Shown piece by piece: positions 14,750 to 22,154 of a DNA stretch of 24,949 nt. Within the stretch, counting starts at the first letter, position 1, and every line of letters begins with the position of its first letter. Source of the DNA: SLRI01 sp964528705 (GTDB lineage Bacteria > Pseudomonadota > Alphaproteobacteria > Geminicoccales > Geminicoccaceae); NCBI GenBank assembly GCA_964528705.1, contig CAZGUW010000041.1, positions 1-24,949 of the forward strand. The letters run 5' to 3'. The notes beneath the pieces were generated by a model. That model had not been told where the DNA came from. It was given only the letters and a program-made list of their open reading frames with translations, and made no database searches. The position numbers and the translations under genes are program-made.

Positions 14750-15739
14750 CTACTGCTGCAGCTCGCGCGCCTTCTCGACGAGCGGCCCGGCCGTCTCGGC
14801 CCACCAGTCCAGCTCGGCGAGCAGGGCTTCCCGCTCGACGAAGACCGGCACCAGGCCCTGGTCGACCAGCTGCTCCTGGATCGCGGGATCTTCCATGGCG
14901 GTGCGGAAGGCATTCGACAGGTGCTCGACGATCTCGGGCGGCGTGCCCTTCGGCGCCAGCCAGATGCGGTTGGCGCGCGCGACGACGTCGACGCCGAGCT
15001 CCTTGGCGGTCGGCACGTCCGGCAGCAGCACGTTGCGCTCGTCGGCGAAGAGCACGATCGGCACGAGGTCGGCATCGGCCCACTTGACCATCTCGATGGC
15101 ACCGAAGATGGCGAAGTCGGTATGCCCCGCCACCACCGACGGGAACCGCTTGGCGCCGCCGCCGACCTGGACGTAGCGGAACTCGACCCCGGCGGCGTCC
15201 TGCACCATCAGCGGCACGAAATGCACCGGCAGGCCGATATTGGTGGCGCACTTGACGCTGTTCGGCTCGGCCCTGGCACCGTCGAGCAGTGCTTCGAAGG
15301 TCTGATAGGGCGAATCCTTGCCGACACCGAAGCCGAGATCGCCATAGGCGGTGACGCCCAGGAGCTCGAAGGCGGTGTGGTCGAAATCGGCAACGCCCAT
15401 GACGTTGGAGGTGATCAGCCCCTCGTGCCACATGCCGATGGTGTAGCCGTCCGGCTCGGCATCGCGGACCGCCCGGGTGCCGATGGTGCCGCCGGCGCCC
15501 TCCATGTTGACCACGACCATCTTCTGGCCGAGCAGGTCGTTCTCGTCGAAATAGCGCTGGAAAATGCGCGCCACGCTGTCCATGCCGCCGCCGGCCTGGG
15601 TCGGGACGATCACGCGGATCGGCTTCTCCGGATAGTCGGCGAGCGCCGGCCCGCCGAGGCCGCCAAGCGTGGCCGCCGCGAGAATCGCGACGCCATAGCG
15701 GAGCACCGCGCGACGCGCGCGGCTCATCTGATCTGCCAT
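14750..15739 (-). CDS. tctC: Tripartite tricarboxylate transporter substrate-binding protein (TctC/Bug family), copy 1
   Basis: A 329-residue periplasmic binding protein. The signal peptide ends near PALA/DYPEKP (cleavage after about residue 34), followed by the Bug-family start YPEKPIRVIVPTQAGGGMDS. Other family marks are VVNMEGAGGTIGTRAVRDAE and the AEPDGYTIG segment. It captures a small carboxylate-like anion and delivers it to TctAB. The ATG at 15739 has GGGGAGG seven bases upstream; the frame extends far upstream only as an antisense shadow of the LysR gene. It heads the operon that ends with two sulfatases and the TIM-barrel protein, so the ligand may be a sulfated or sulfonated acid. 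This is inference. The N-terminus has RARRAVLR but not a true twin-arginine motif. Confidence 0.95.
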   Translation of the reverse strand: MADQMSRARRAVLRYGVAILAAATLGGLGGPALADYPEKPIRVIVPTQAGGGMDSVARIFQRYFDENDLLGQKMVVVNMEGAGGTIGTRAVRDAEPDGYTIGMWHEGLITSNVMGVADFDHTAFELLGVTAYGDLGFGVGKDSPYQTFEALLDGARAEPNSVKCATNIGLPVHFVPLMVQDAAGVEFRYVQVGGGAKRFPSVVAGHTDFAIFGAIEMVKWADADLVPIVLFADERNVLLPDVPTAKELGVDVVARANRIWLAPKGTPPEIVEHLSNAFRTAMEDPAIQEQLVDQGLVPVFVEREALLAELDWWAETAGPLVEKARELQQ

Positions 15740-15889
15740 CTTCTGGCCTCCCCTTTCGCCGGCGCATCGGAGGGCGCCGACCGATTGGTTCCGAGTGCGG
15801 CCATTTTGACAAGATGTTGCGCGACGGGGCAAGAGCCAATAAGAAGAGTATCGATAACTACCGGTAATTTCAGGCGAGGCGTTCGACCG
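15740..15889. promoter_or_regulatory. Divergent control region between tctC copy 1 and the LysR gene
   Basis: This 150-bp gap holds two perfect 8-bp palindromes, TATCGATA (15849-15856) and TACCGGTA (15859-15866), whose centres are exactly 10 bp apart and share the pattern TAYCGRTA. They are 24-41 bases before the LysR start codon. A consensus-like TTGACA lies at 15806-15811 on the plus strand, but no clear -10 follows at the right distance. A divergently read LysR regulator typically binds such a gap to control itself and the opposite operon. The binding protein is inferred. Confidence 0.45.
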
Positions 15890-16843
15890 GTGGAGCTGCG
15901 TAACATCGAGTATTTCCTGACGGTTGCCGCCGAGGGCAGCATGCGCGCGGCGGCGAAGAAGCTCGGCCTGACCCAGCCGGCGCTGACCAAGGCCATGCAC
16001 CGGCTCGAGGACGAGGCCGGCGTCAGCCTCTTCGACCGGCGCTCGCGCGGCGTCTCGCTCACCGTCTACGGCGAGAGCTTCCGCCGCCACGCCCGCACCA
16101 TCCGCGCCGGCATGGCCGAGGCCGAGAGCGAGATCCAGGCGCTGCGCAACGGCACCTCCGGCCTCGTGCGCCTCGGCGCCGGCCCGGCCTGGCAGAGCCG
16201 GGTCATCCCGGAGGCGATCCGGGCGTTCCGCACCGACCGGCCGGACGTGCAGCTGCGGGTCATCGGCGGCACCGACGACGTGCTCAAGGCCGAGCTCAGG
16301 GCCGGCCGGCTGGACGTCGTGGTGGCGGCGGTGCCGGAAGGCGACGAGGCGCCGGATCTCGAGGCCCGGCCCCTCCTGGACGACGAGTACCGGGTGATCG
16401 CCGACCGCAACCACCCGCTGCAGACCGCCACCAACAGCACCGTCGCCGACCTGCTCGACTATCCCTGGATCCTGCCCAACCCGCAGACCTACCTGGTGCG
16501 CCGCCTCGAGATCCTGATGCGCGCGCACGGCCTGACGCCGCCCCGGCCGATGATCGAGACCGACATCATCGACATCAAGCTCGGGCTGATGCGCGACAGC
16601 ACCTATCTCAGCTTCCATGCGCTCGGTCATCTGCGCAGCTCGGGTGTCGCGGAGATCGTCCCGGTGCCGCTCGCCGCAGCGAGCTGGGTGCGATCGGCCG
16701 GCATCATCACCCGCGCCGGCGTCGAGGCCAACCCGGCGGCCACCCACCTCGGCGACCTCATCGCGGAGGTCTGCCGCCGCGACCAGGAGCCCGTGGCGAA
16801 GCGCGGAAGGGCCAGCCGCGCCGCCCGGCCGACGGCAGGATGA
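15890..16843 (+). CDS. LysR-family transcriptional regulator
   Basis: A 317-residue LysR regulator starting MELRNIEYFLTVAAEGSMRA, with GTG at 15890 as start (GAGGCG upstream). The N-terminal winged helix-turn-helix (about 1-60) contains AAAKKLGLTQPALTKAMHRL; residues from about 90 on form the periplasmic-binding-protein-like effector domain. It lies divergent to the tctCBA-sulfatase operon and 94 bp upstream of the second tctCBA, on the same strand, so it is positioned to control both transporters. The effector would be expected to be a substrate or product of those pathways. The C-terminal tail from about residue 300 is Arg/Ala-rich and extra to the domain. A much longer reading frame upstream is a shadow of the opposite tct genes. 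Confidence 0.93.
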   Translation: MELRNIEYFLTVAAEGSMRAAAKKLGLTQPALTKAMHRLEDEAGVSLFDRRSRGVSLTVYGESFRRHARTIRAGMAEAESEIQALRNGTSGLVRLGAGPAWQSRVIPEAIRAFRTDRPDVQLRVIGGTDDVLKAELRAGRLDVVVAAVPEGDEAPDLEARPLLDDEYRVIADRNHPLQTATNSTVADLLDYPWILPNPQTYLVRRLEILMRAHGLTPPRPMIETDIIDIKLGLMRDSTYLSFHALGHLRSSGVAEIVPVPLAAASWVRSAGIITRAGVEANPAATHLGDLIAEVCRRDQEPVAKRGRASRAARPTAG

Positions 16844-16937
16844 GCAGCATTGAAGCCCCGACCGGGTGCTGGCACAGTCGCCGGCGCACGGGTCAATCCG
16901 CAACGCAGATCGAGCGAGAAGCAGAGGAGGCAGGACG

Positions 16938-17945
16938 ATGACGACGACGACCAAGAGGACCGCCCTGAGGGGTGCCGCCCTGGCGCTGACGCTGGCCCTG
17001 GTGGGCACCGGCCTCGCCGGCGGCGAAGCCCGGGCCGAATGGCCGGAGAAGCCGATCAAGGTGATCGTGCCGTTCCAGCCCGGCGGCAGCTCGGACCAGG
17101 TGACCCGCGCCTATCAGATGGCGATCCAGGAGAACGACATCCTGCCCCAGCCGCTGACGATCGTGAATGTCGGCGGCCACTTCTCGATCGGCGCCCGGCA
17201 GGTGATGGAGGCCGAGCCCGACGGCTACACCTTCCTCACCCTGCACATCGCCCTGATGGGCGGCCAGGCCATGGAGCAGTTCGACTTCGGCTACCAGGAC
17301 TTCACGCCGGTCGCCACCACCGGCACGTTCTGCCTCATGCCGGTGGTCCGCAAGGACAGCGGCATCGACTCGATCGAGGACCTGCTCGCCAAGGCCAAGG
17401 CCGAGCCCGACACGCTGATCTTCGGCGCCAATATCGGGGCCATCAACCACATGGCCGGGATCATGCTGCAGAACCTGGAGGAGGGTGCCCAGTTCCGCTT
17501 CGTCCAGATCGGCGGCGGCACGGCGAACTTCACGGCGCTCACCGGCAACCAGACCAACGTCTCGGTGCTGTCGGCGGCCGAGGTCCTCAACTTCACCCGC
17601 ATGCCCGACGGCAGCGAGAACCCGGAGAGCGAGATCAAGCCCCTCGCCTACACCGGCACGGAGCGCAGCGAGCGGCTGCCGGAGGTGCCGACCATGAACG
17701 AGCTCGGCTACGACATGCAGTTCTGCGTCGACAGCTGGTGGTTCGCGCCGAAGGACACGCCGGCGGAAGCCGTCGCCGGCATGGCGGACGCGCTGCAGCA
17801 GGCGACGGAGACCCCGCAGGTGCAGGCCTTCTTCACCGAGAAGGCCTTCGGCCCGGTCTTCCTGCGCGACGCCGAGCTCCAGACGAGCCTCGACGACACC
17901 TACGCCCGCATCGAGCCCGTTGCCAAGCAGGCCGAACAGAAGTAG
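16938..17945 (+). CDS. tctC: Tripartite tricarboxylate transporter substrate-binding protein (TctC/Bug family), copy 2
   Basis: A 335-residue periplasmic binding protein with a signal peptide ending in EARA/EWPEKP (cleavage after about residue 33). Family marks are EWPEKPIKVIVPFQPGGSSD and the MEAEPDGYTF segment. The ATG at 16938 is preceded by AGGAGG seven bases upstream, a strong site; an upstream ATG at 16866 would place a long hydrophilic stretch before the signal peptide and is rejected. It differs considerably from copy 1, so the ligands probably differ. A strong hairpin terminator follows 11 bases after the stop codon, so this gene is likely expressed well above tctB and tctA. Confidence 0.95.
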   Translation: MTTTTKRTALRGAALALTLALVGTGLAGGEARAEWPEKPIKVIVPFQPGGSSDQVTRAYQMAIQENDILPQPLTIVNVGGHFSIGARQVMEAEPDGYTFLTLHIALMGGQAMEQFDFGYQDFTPVATTGTFCLMPVVRKDSGIDSIEDLLAKAKAEPDTLIFGANIGAINHMAGIMLQNLEEGAQFRFVQIGGGTANFTALTGNQTNVSVLSAAEVLNFTRMPDGSENPESEIKPLAYTGTERSERLPEVPTMNELGYDMQFCVDSWWFAPKDTPAEAVAGMADALQQATETPQVQAFFTEKAFGPVFLRDAELQTSLDDTYARIEPVAKQAEQK

Positions 17946-17956
17946 CTGCCACGTCA

Positions 17957-17994
17957 CGGCCGGCGACCTGTCGGGTCGCCGGCCGCCGCTTTTT
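17957..17994 (+). terminator. Intrinsic terminator or attenuator between tctC and tctB (copy 2)
   Basis: A perfect 12-bp GC-rich stem, CGGCCGGCGACC (17957-17968) and GGTCGCCGGCCG (17974-17985), with loop TGTCG, is followed by CCGC and TTTTT (17990-17994). This is a classical rho-independent terminator form, placed after the binding-protein gene and directly before the ribosome-binding site of tctB. It probably gives partial termination so that the periplasmic protein is made in excess over the membrane subunits. Confidence 0.8.
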
Positions 17995-18010
17995 CAGGGA
18001 GGTCCCGGGC

Positions 18011-18475
18011 TTGCAGGATCGTGTCGACCCGCGCGTCGAGATCGGCGTGGCGCTGATGGTGATCGTCATCGCCGCGATCGCGCTCTTCGAGACCCGTGAC
18101 ATCCCGCCCGGCAGCTTCGAGCCCCTGGGCTCGGCACCGGTGCCGCAGGTGACGGCCGCCCTCATCATCCTCATGGCGGTGGGCCTCATCGTGCGCGCCT
18201 GCCTCGACCGCCGGCCGGTCGAACGCCCGCAACGGGAGGGCCTCCTCGATGCCGGCGCCGTGCTGGTGCTGACGCTCCTCTACGTCGCCGCCATGCACTA
18301 CCGCCTCACCACCTTCGCAGTGATGACCACGATCTACCTGGTGCTGCTCATCGGCACCCTGATCCGCTTCAAGCCCCGCCAGATGCCGCTCGTCCTGGGG
18401 CTCGCCGCCCTCGTCGGCTTCGGCAGCCAGTACATCTTCACCCGCGTCTTCGTCGTCGACCTGCCGGGCCTTTGA
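18011..18475 (+). CDS. tctB: Tripartite tricarboxylate transporter small membrane subunit (TctB), copy 2
   Basis: A 154-residue TctB-family protein with four hydrophobic segments, shorter than copy 1 mainly in the central loop. Family marks are PGSFEPLGSAPVPQVTAALI and the end FGSQYIFTRVFVVDLPG, the latter parallel to copy 1. No ATG or GTG fits the N-terminus; a TTG at 18011 lies 8 bases after GGGAGG (17997-18002), so TTG is chosen. The next in-frame GTG and ATG would cut into the first membrane segment. It lies directly after the hairpin terminator, so its expression depends on read-through. It pairs with the TctA encoded 20 bases downstream. Confidence 0.9.
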   Translation: MQDRVDPRVEIGVALMVIVIAAIALFETRDIPPGSFEPLGSAPVPQVTAALIILMAVGLIVRACLDRRPVERPQREGLLDAGAVLVLTLLYVAAMHYRLTTFAVMTTIYLVLLIGTLIRFKPRQMPLVLGLAALVGFGSQYIFTRVFVVDLPGL

Positions 18476-18495
18476 ACATGAGGAACATCTGAGCC

Positions 18496-20001
18496 ATGGA
18501 AGCCGTGCTCTCCGGCCTCGGCAGCGGCCTTGGCCTCGTCTTCGCGCCCATGGCGTTCTTCTTCGTCGTGCTCGGCACCGTGCTCGGCATCGTGGTCGGC
18601 GCCATCCCGGGCCTGACCGGGGCGATGCTGATCGCCCTCACCCTGCCGCTCACCTACTACATGCTGCCGACCGACGCCGTGGTGCTGCTGATCGGCATGT
18701 ATGTGGGCTCGATCACCGGCGGCCTGATCACCGCGACGCTGCTGCGCATGCCCGGCACGCCGTCCAACGTCATGACGACGTTCGACGGCTACCCGATGGC
18801 GCGCGCCGGCAAGCCCGGCCGGGCGCTCGGCCTCGGCATCGCCGCCTCCTTCGCCGGCGGCATCATCTCCTGGGTCTTCCTCCTCCTCCTCGCCAAGCCG
18901 CTCTCGATCTGGGCCACGCGCTTCGGCCCGTTCGAGTATTTCACGCTGATCATGATGGCCATGGTGCTGATCGCCTCGGTCAGCCAGGGCAACCTGGTCA
19001 AGGGCCTGGTCGCCGGCCTCCTCGGCATGCTGGTCTCGATGCCCGGCGTCGATCCCTCCGCCGGCCAGCCGCGGCTCACCTTCGACTGGTACATGCTGAA
19101 CGGCGGGCTGAAGCTCCTGCCGGTGCTGATCGGCGTCTTCGCCGTGAGCCAGATCATCAGCGACGTGCTCGACCTCGGCCGCAAGATCGAACGGGTCGAA
19201 TCGCAGCGCACGGGCATCCTCCTGCCGATCCGCGACTGGATCAAGTACGGCGCCAACATGCTCCGTTCCGGCCTGATCGGCACGCTGGTCGGCATCCTGC
19301 CGGGCGTCGGTGCCTCGATCGGCTCGGTCATCGCCTACACCACGACCAAGAACCTCTCGAAGACGCCGGAGGAGTTCGGCAAGGGCTCGGAGGCCGGCAT
19401 CGTCGCCTCGGAGACCGCAAACAACGCCACGGTCGGCGGAGCGCTCATCCCGCTCATCGCCATGGGCATCCCGGGCTCGGTCATCGACGCCATCCTGATC
19501 GGTGCCCTGATGATCCACTCGATCACCCCGGGCCCCGCCCTCTTCATCACCAATGGCGACGTGGTCTACGCCATGATCGCCGCCTGCCTCGTCGCCAACT
19601 TCGTCATGCTGGCCGTCATGGTGGCCAGCACGGGCTGGGTGGCGAAGCTCGCCTACGTGCCGCGCACCTACCTCCTGCCGGTGATCATCGTCTTCTGCGT
19701 CATCGGCTCATTCGGCCTCGACAACGTCATGTTCGACGTCTGGGTGATGCTGATCTTCGGCGTCATCGGCTTCGGCCTCGAGCGCGCCCGCTACCCGCTC
19801 GGTCCCTTCGTCATCGGCTTCGTCCTGGCACCGCTGATGGAGGCGAAGCTGAGGACCGGCCTGATGATGACCGGCGGCTCCATCACGCCCATGTTCACCC
19901 GGCCGATCTCCCTCGCCTTCCTCATCGTGGCGATCGTGCTCCTGGTCTGGCCGCTCGTCGGCGAGTGGCGCCGCCGCCGCGCCGCCGCCGCTGCGGCCTG
20001 A
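18496..20001 (+). CDS. tctA: Tripartite tricarboxylate transporter large membrane subunit (TctA), copy 2
   Basis: A 501-residue TctA with about twelve membrane segments. The same two family repeats as in copy 1 are present: VGAIPGLTGAMLIALTLPLT (about 35-54), TLLRMPGTPSNVMTTFDGYP, and the second-half GILPGVGASIGSVIAYTTTK with GIPGSVIDAILIGALMIHSI. The ATG at 18496 has GAGGA 11 bases upstream. The gene ends the second transporter operon; its TGA (19999-20001) is only 7 bases from the stop of the convergent membrane-protein gene. Unlike copy 1 it is not followed by catabolic genes, so its substrate must be judged from the regulator and the neighbouring island. Confidence 0.96.
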   Translation: MEAVLSGLGSGLGLVFAPMAFFFVVLGTVLGIVVGAIPGLTGAMLIALTLPLTYYMLPTDAVVLLIGMYVGSITGGLITATLLRMPGTPSNVMTTFDGYPMARAGKPGRALGLGIAASFAGGIISWVFLLLLAKPLSIWATRFGPFEYFTLIMMAMVLIASVSQGNLVKGLVAGLLGMLVSMPGVDPSAGQPRLTFDWYMLNGGLKLLPVLIGVFAVSQIISDVLDLGRKIERVESQRTGILLPIRDWIKYGANMLRSGLIGTLVGILPGVGASIGSVIAYTTTKNLSKTPEEFGKGSEAGIVASETANNATVGGALIPLIAMGIPGSVIDAILIGALMIHSITPGPALFITNGDVVYAMIAACLVANFVMLAVMVASTGWVAKLAYVPRTYLLPVIIVFCVIGSFGLDNVMFDVWVMLIFGVIGFGLERARYPLGPFVIGFVLAPLMEAKLRTGLMMTGGSITPMFTRPISLAFLIVAIVLLVWPLVGEWRRRRAAAAAA

Positions 20002-20008
20002 GTGTCGC

Positions 20009-20635
20009 TCAGAGCAGCAGGATCAGCCCGGTGACGACCAGGGCGAGCGTCCAGAGACGGTCGAGGTTGAGCCAGCCGCGGCGCAGGAAGGCGACGCCGA
20101 GGAACTCGTAGACGGCGACCGCTATGGCCCCCGTGACGGCGAGCATCGCCGCCGTGTGCACGCCGAGCGCCGCCAGCGCCACGGGCGTCGAGCCGGAGGC
20201 CGTCAGCTCGCGCGCCGGCGTGGCGGCGAGGCAGAGCGAGAGCACCACCGGCAACAGCATCAGCCCCGCCCCGTGGCTCGTCGCCATCAGGAACGACCAG
20301 AGCCCGAGCCCGGCCATGCCGGTCCGCATGCCGACCTGCACCCGCGCGCGATGGCCGAAGGCCACATGATAGCCGGCCCAGCCCAGGAGCAGGAGGCCGC
20401 AAGCCACCTCGAGCGCCCGCTGGTCGACGAAGAGGCCGAGCGTCATCGCCAGCGCAAGCACGAGAGCGACCGACAGCCCGTGGCCGATGGCGATCGGCAG
20501 GAGCGCCAGCCAGACGATGCGCCGGCTTTGCCGGTGCAGGCCGAGCGCCACGGCGAAGAGCCAGCCCATCGCCGGATTGGCGCCATGGAAGGCGCCAAGC
20601 CCGGCGACGGCGAGCCAGGGTGCCAGCTCAGCCAT
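20009..20635 (-). CDS. Small His-containing integral membrane protein next to the SBP56 gene
   Basis: A 208-residue protein with about six membrane segments. No firm family was recognised. Conserved-looking His motifs sit in or beside the helices: GAFHGANPAMGW (14-25), AIGHGLSVALV (49-59), GYHVAFGHRA and MATSHGAGLMLLP, a layout reminiscent of NicO/HupE-type metal-transport proteins but without their diagnostic HX4D motif. It starts 26 bases after the stop of the SBP56/methanethiol oxidase gene on the same strand, and SBP56 enzymes need copper, so a role in metal supply or export of a product is possible. This is inference. It converges on tctA with a 7-bp gap. Ribosome-binding site is weak, so coupling to the upstream gene is likely. 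Confidence 0.72.
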   Translation of the reverse strand: MAELAPWLAVAGLGAFHGANPAMGWLFAVALGLHRQSRRIVWLALLPIAIGHGLSVALVLALAMTLGLFVDQRALEVACGLLLLGWAGYHVAFGHRARVQVGMRTGMAGLGLWSFLMATSHGAGLMLLPVVLSLCLAATPARELTASGSTPVALAALGVHTAAMLAVTGAIAVAVYEFLGVAFLRRGWLNLDRLWTLALVVTGLILLL

Positions 20636-20661
20636 GACGCCCCGTCAGGGTTTCGGCCCGC

Positions 20662-22056
20662 TCACGGATAGCAGTAGGAATCCGACGAGCAGTCGCCGCC
20701 CTCGAGCCGCACCTGGTGCGGCCGGTGGCCCTTCGGCCAGTCGACGAAGAAGTTCGGATCGACGTCGATCCCGCCGTTCTCGCCGACGTCGAGCTTGACC
20801 ATCCAGCCGTCGATCCCGTCCGGGTAGAACTGCGGGTCGATCGCCCCGTAGAGCGAGTTGGTGAAGTAGACGCGCTTGCCGTCACGGCTGATCTCGACCA
20901 TTTGCGGTCCGCCGTTGAGCGCTCCGTTCGCCGCCCCCGGATGGGTCGCGCGCGAGACGATGCCGCCGATCCGGACCTTGCCCGCAAGCTTCGGCTTCAT
21001 GGGGTCGGAAACGTCGTACTGCAGCATGTCGCCGGTGCCCCAGCAGGAGACGTAGAGGAACCGGTCGTCCATCGAGAGGTCGATGTCGGTGACCAGCGGC
21101 GGCACCGCCTTGAACCCCTTGAGCACGGGCGGCAGGTCGTCCGCGTCGGCAGGCTCCGCCGGGATCTCGATCACCTTCTTGACCGCCCACTTGCCGCCCT
21201 TCCGATACCAGGTCCAGATCGACGAGGAGAGGTTCTTCAGGCTGATGACGCAGCCGACGAAGCCGTAGGCCTTGGTCGGGTCGTGCGCCGGGCGCAGCTC
21301 GAAGACGAGCTGGTGCTCCTCGCCGAGATCGATCGCCTGCAGGTGCTTGCGCTTGTGCAGGTCCCAAAAATGCAGCCTTCGGCCATAGCGGCTGCCGAGC
21401 AGCACCTCCGGCACGAGGCCGTTCTCGAACGTCTCGGGCAGACCCCACTCGCTGGTCACCATGGTGTCGTGGCCGAGATGCCACCAGAAGTCGTAGGCCA
21501 GTTCCTGCGGCCCTCGGTCCATCTCCCATCGACCGAGCACGTTGAAGCTCTCGTGGTCGAGCAGGAAGATGCCGCCCGGTGCCTTGCCCTCGGCGTCGCC
21601 GAGCGCGTTGACGTAGATGCCCTCGGGCCCGCAATGCGTCGTGTGCAGGCGCGAGTAATTGGCCTTCTCGGCGATCTCCCCGGGCTCGATCACCTTGACG
21701 ATCTCGGGCTTCCTCGGGTCCGCCTTCGTGTCGATCACATAGATGCGCGACGAGCGCAGCCCCGGCACGATCAGGTAGCGCCGCTCCACATGCGGATGCG
21801 GCGCGTTTGGGCAGAGGCAGGACGAGCAGGCGTTCCAGCCGAAATGGTGCAGCTCGTCGCCGGTGTTGGGCATCTCCACCTGCCCGACGATCCGGGAATA
21901 GCTGGCTGATGCCGGATCGACGTCGACGACCGCGATCGCATCGGGCTTCTGCCGTTCCGGATCGAACGCCGCGACATAGGCCAGGGTCTCCTTCGGCGCC
22001 TTGGCGGCCATGCGGGGCGAGGGGTAGAAGGACGGGTCCGGTTGCCAGGTAGCCAT
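20662..22056 (-). CDS. mtoX: SBP56 family selenium-binding protein / methanethiol oxidase
   Basis: A 464-residue beta-propeller protein of the SBP56 family. Diagnostic segments are HHFGWNACSSCLCPN (about 70-84, with C77/C80/C82), RLHTTHCGPEGIYVNALGD (about 136-154), an SRYGRRLHFWDLHKRKHLQA stretch and the GHRPHQVRLEGGDCSSDSYC terminus. Characterised bacterial relatives (MtoX) are copper enzymes turning methanethiol into formaldehyde, hydrogen sulfide and hydrogen peroxide. The ATG at 22056 with GGGAGG nine bases upstream is the start; a longer frame from 22098 would run through the hairpin leader. The exported MtoX of methylotrophs has a signal peptide, and none is visible here, so this copy looks cytoplasmic. 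The symbol is by family and not proven. The context of sulfatases and sulfur-linked enzymes fits an organosulfur role. Confidence 0.9.
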   Translation of the reverse strand: MATWQPDPSFYPSPRMAAKAPKETLAYVAAFDPERQKPDAIAVVDVDPASASYSRIVGQVEMPNTGDELHHFGWNACSSCLCPNAPHPHVERRYLIVPGLRSSRIYVIDTKADPRKPEIVKVIEPGEIAEKANYSRLHTTHCGPEGIYVNALGDAEGKAPGGIFLLDHESFNVLGRWEMDRGPQELAYDFWWHLGHDTMVTSEWGLPETFENGLVPEVLLGSRYGRRLHFWDLHKRKHLQAIDLGEEHQLVFELRPAHDPTKAYGFVGCVISLKNLSSSIWTWYRKGGKWAVKKVIEIPAEPADADDLPPVLKGFKAVPPLVTDIDLSMDDRFLYVSCWGTGDMLQYDVSDPMKPKLAGKVRIGGIVSRATHPGAANGALNGGPQMVEISRDGKRVYFTNSLYGAIDPQFYPDGIDGWMVKLDVGENGGIDVDPNFFVDWPKGHRPHQVRLEGGDCSSDSYCYP

Positions 22057-22117
22057 GCGTAGCTCCCTCCCTTCAGCACCTCCCTTGCTGGGAGGCAACC
22101 GAAAGAGCTACGCTTTC
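22057..22117 (-). promoter_or_regulatory. Structured 5' leader of the SBP56 gene, candidate translational switch
   Basis: Read on the minus strand, GCGTAGCTC (22113-22105) is a perfect 9-base complement of GAGCTACGC (22065-22057), the nine bases between the ribosome-binding site GGGAGG (22071-22066) and the ATG. Inside this loop, CCTCCC (22095-22090) can pair with GGGAGG (22084-22079, 5-base loop) or, instead, with the real ribosome-binding site. A competing small hairpin GAAAG/CTTTC covers the upstream strand. The two folds are mutually exclusive in part, the arrangement of an RBS-sequestering switch. No known riboswitch or thermometer class is recognised. Confidence 0.5.
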
Positions 22118-22154
22118 AGGCGGGCATAGGCAATGCGCCCCTCGCCGGCGCCAC

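Noticed and set aside
15724..15739. Twin-arginine signal in tctC copy 1
   Set aside because: RARRAVLR lacks the SRRxFLK consensus; an ordinary Sec signal fits better.
14225..15889. N-terminal extension of the LysR gene to 872 residues
   Set aside because: The extra part is antisense to tctB and tctC; LysR proteins start at the helix-turn-helix, which begins right after the GTG at 15890.
15740..17059. N-terminal extension of tctC copy 1 to 769 residues
   Set aside because: It is antisense to the LysR gene; the signal peptide fixes the start at 15739.
19998..20012. CTGAG/CTCAG hairpin joining the stops of tctA copy 2 and the membrane protein as a bidirectional terminator
   Set aside because: Only a 5-bp stem with no T-tract on either side; too weak to call.
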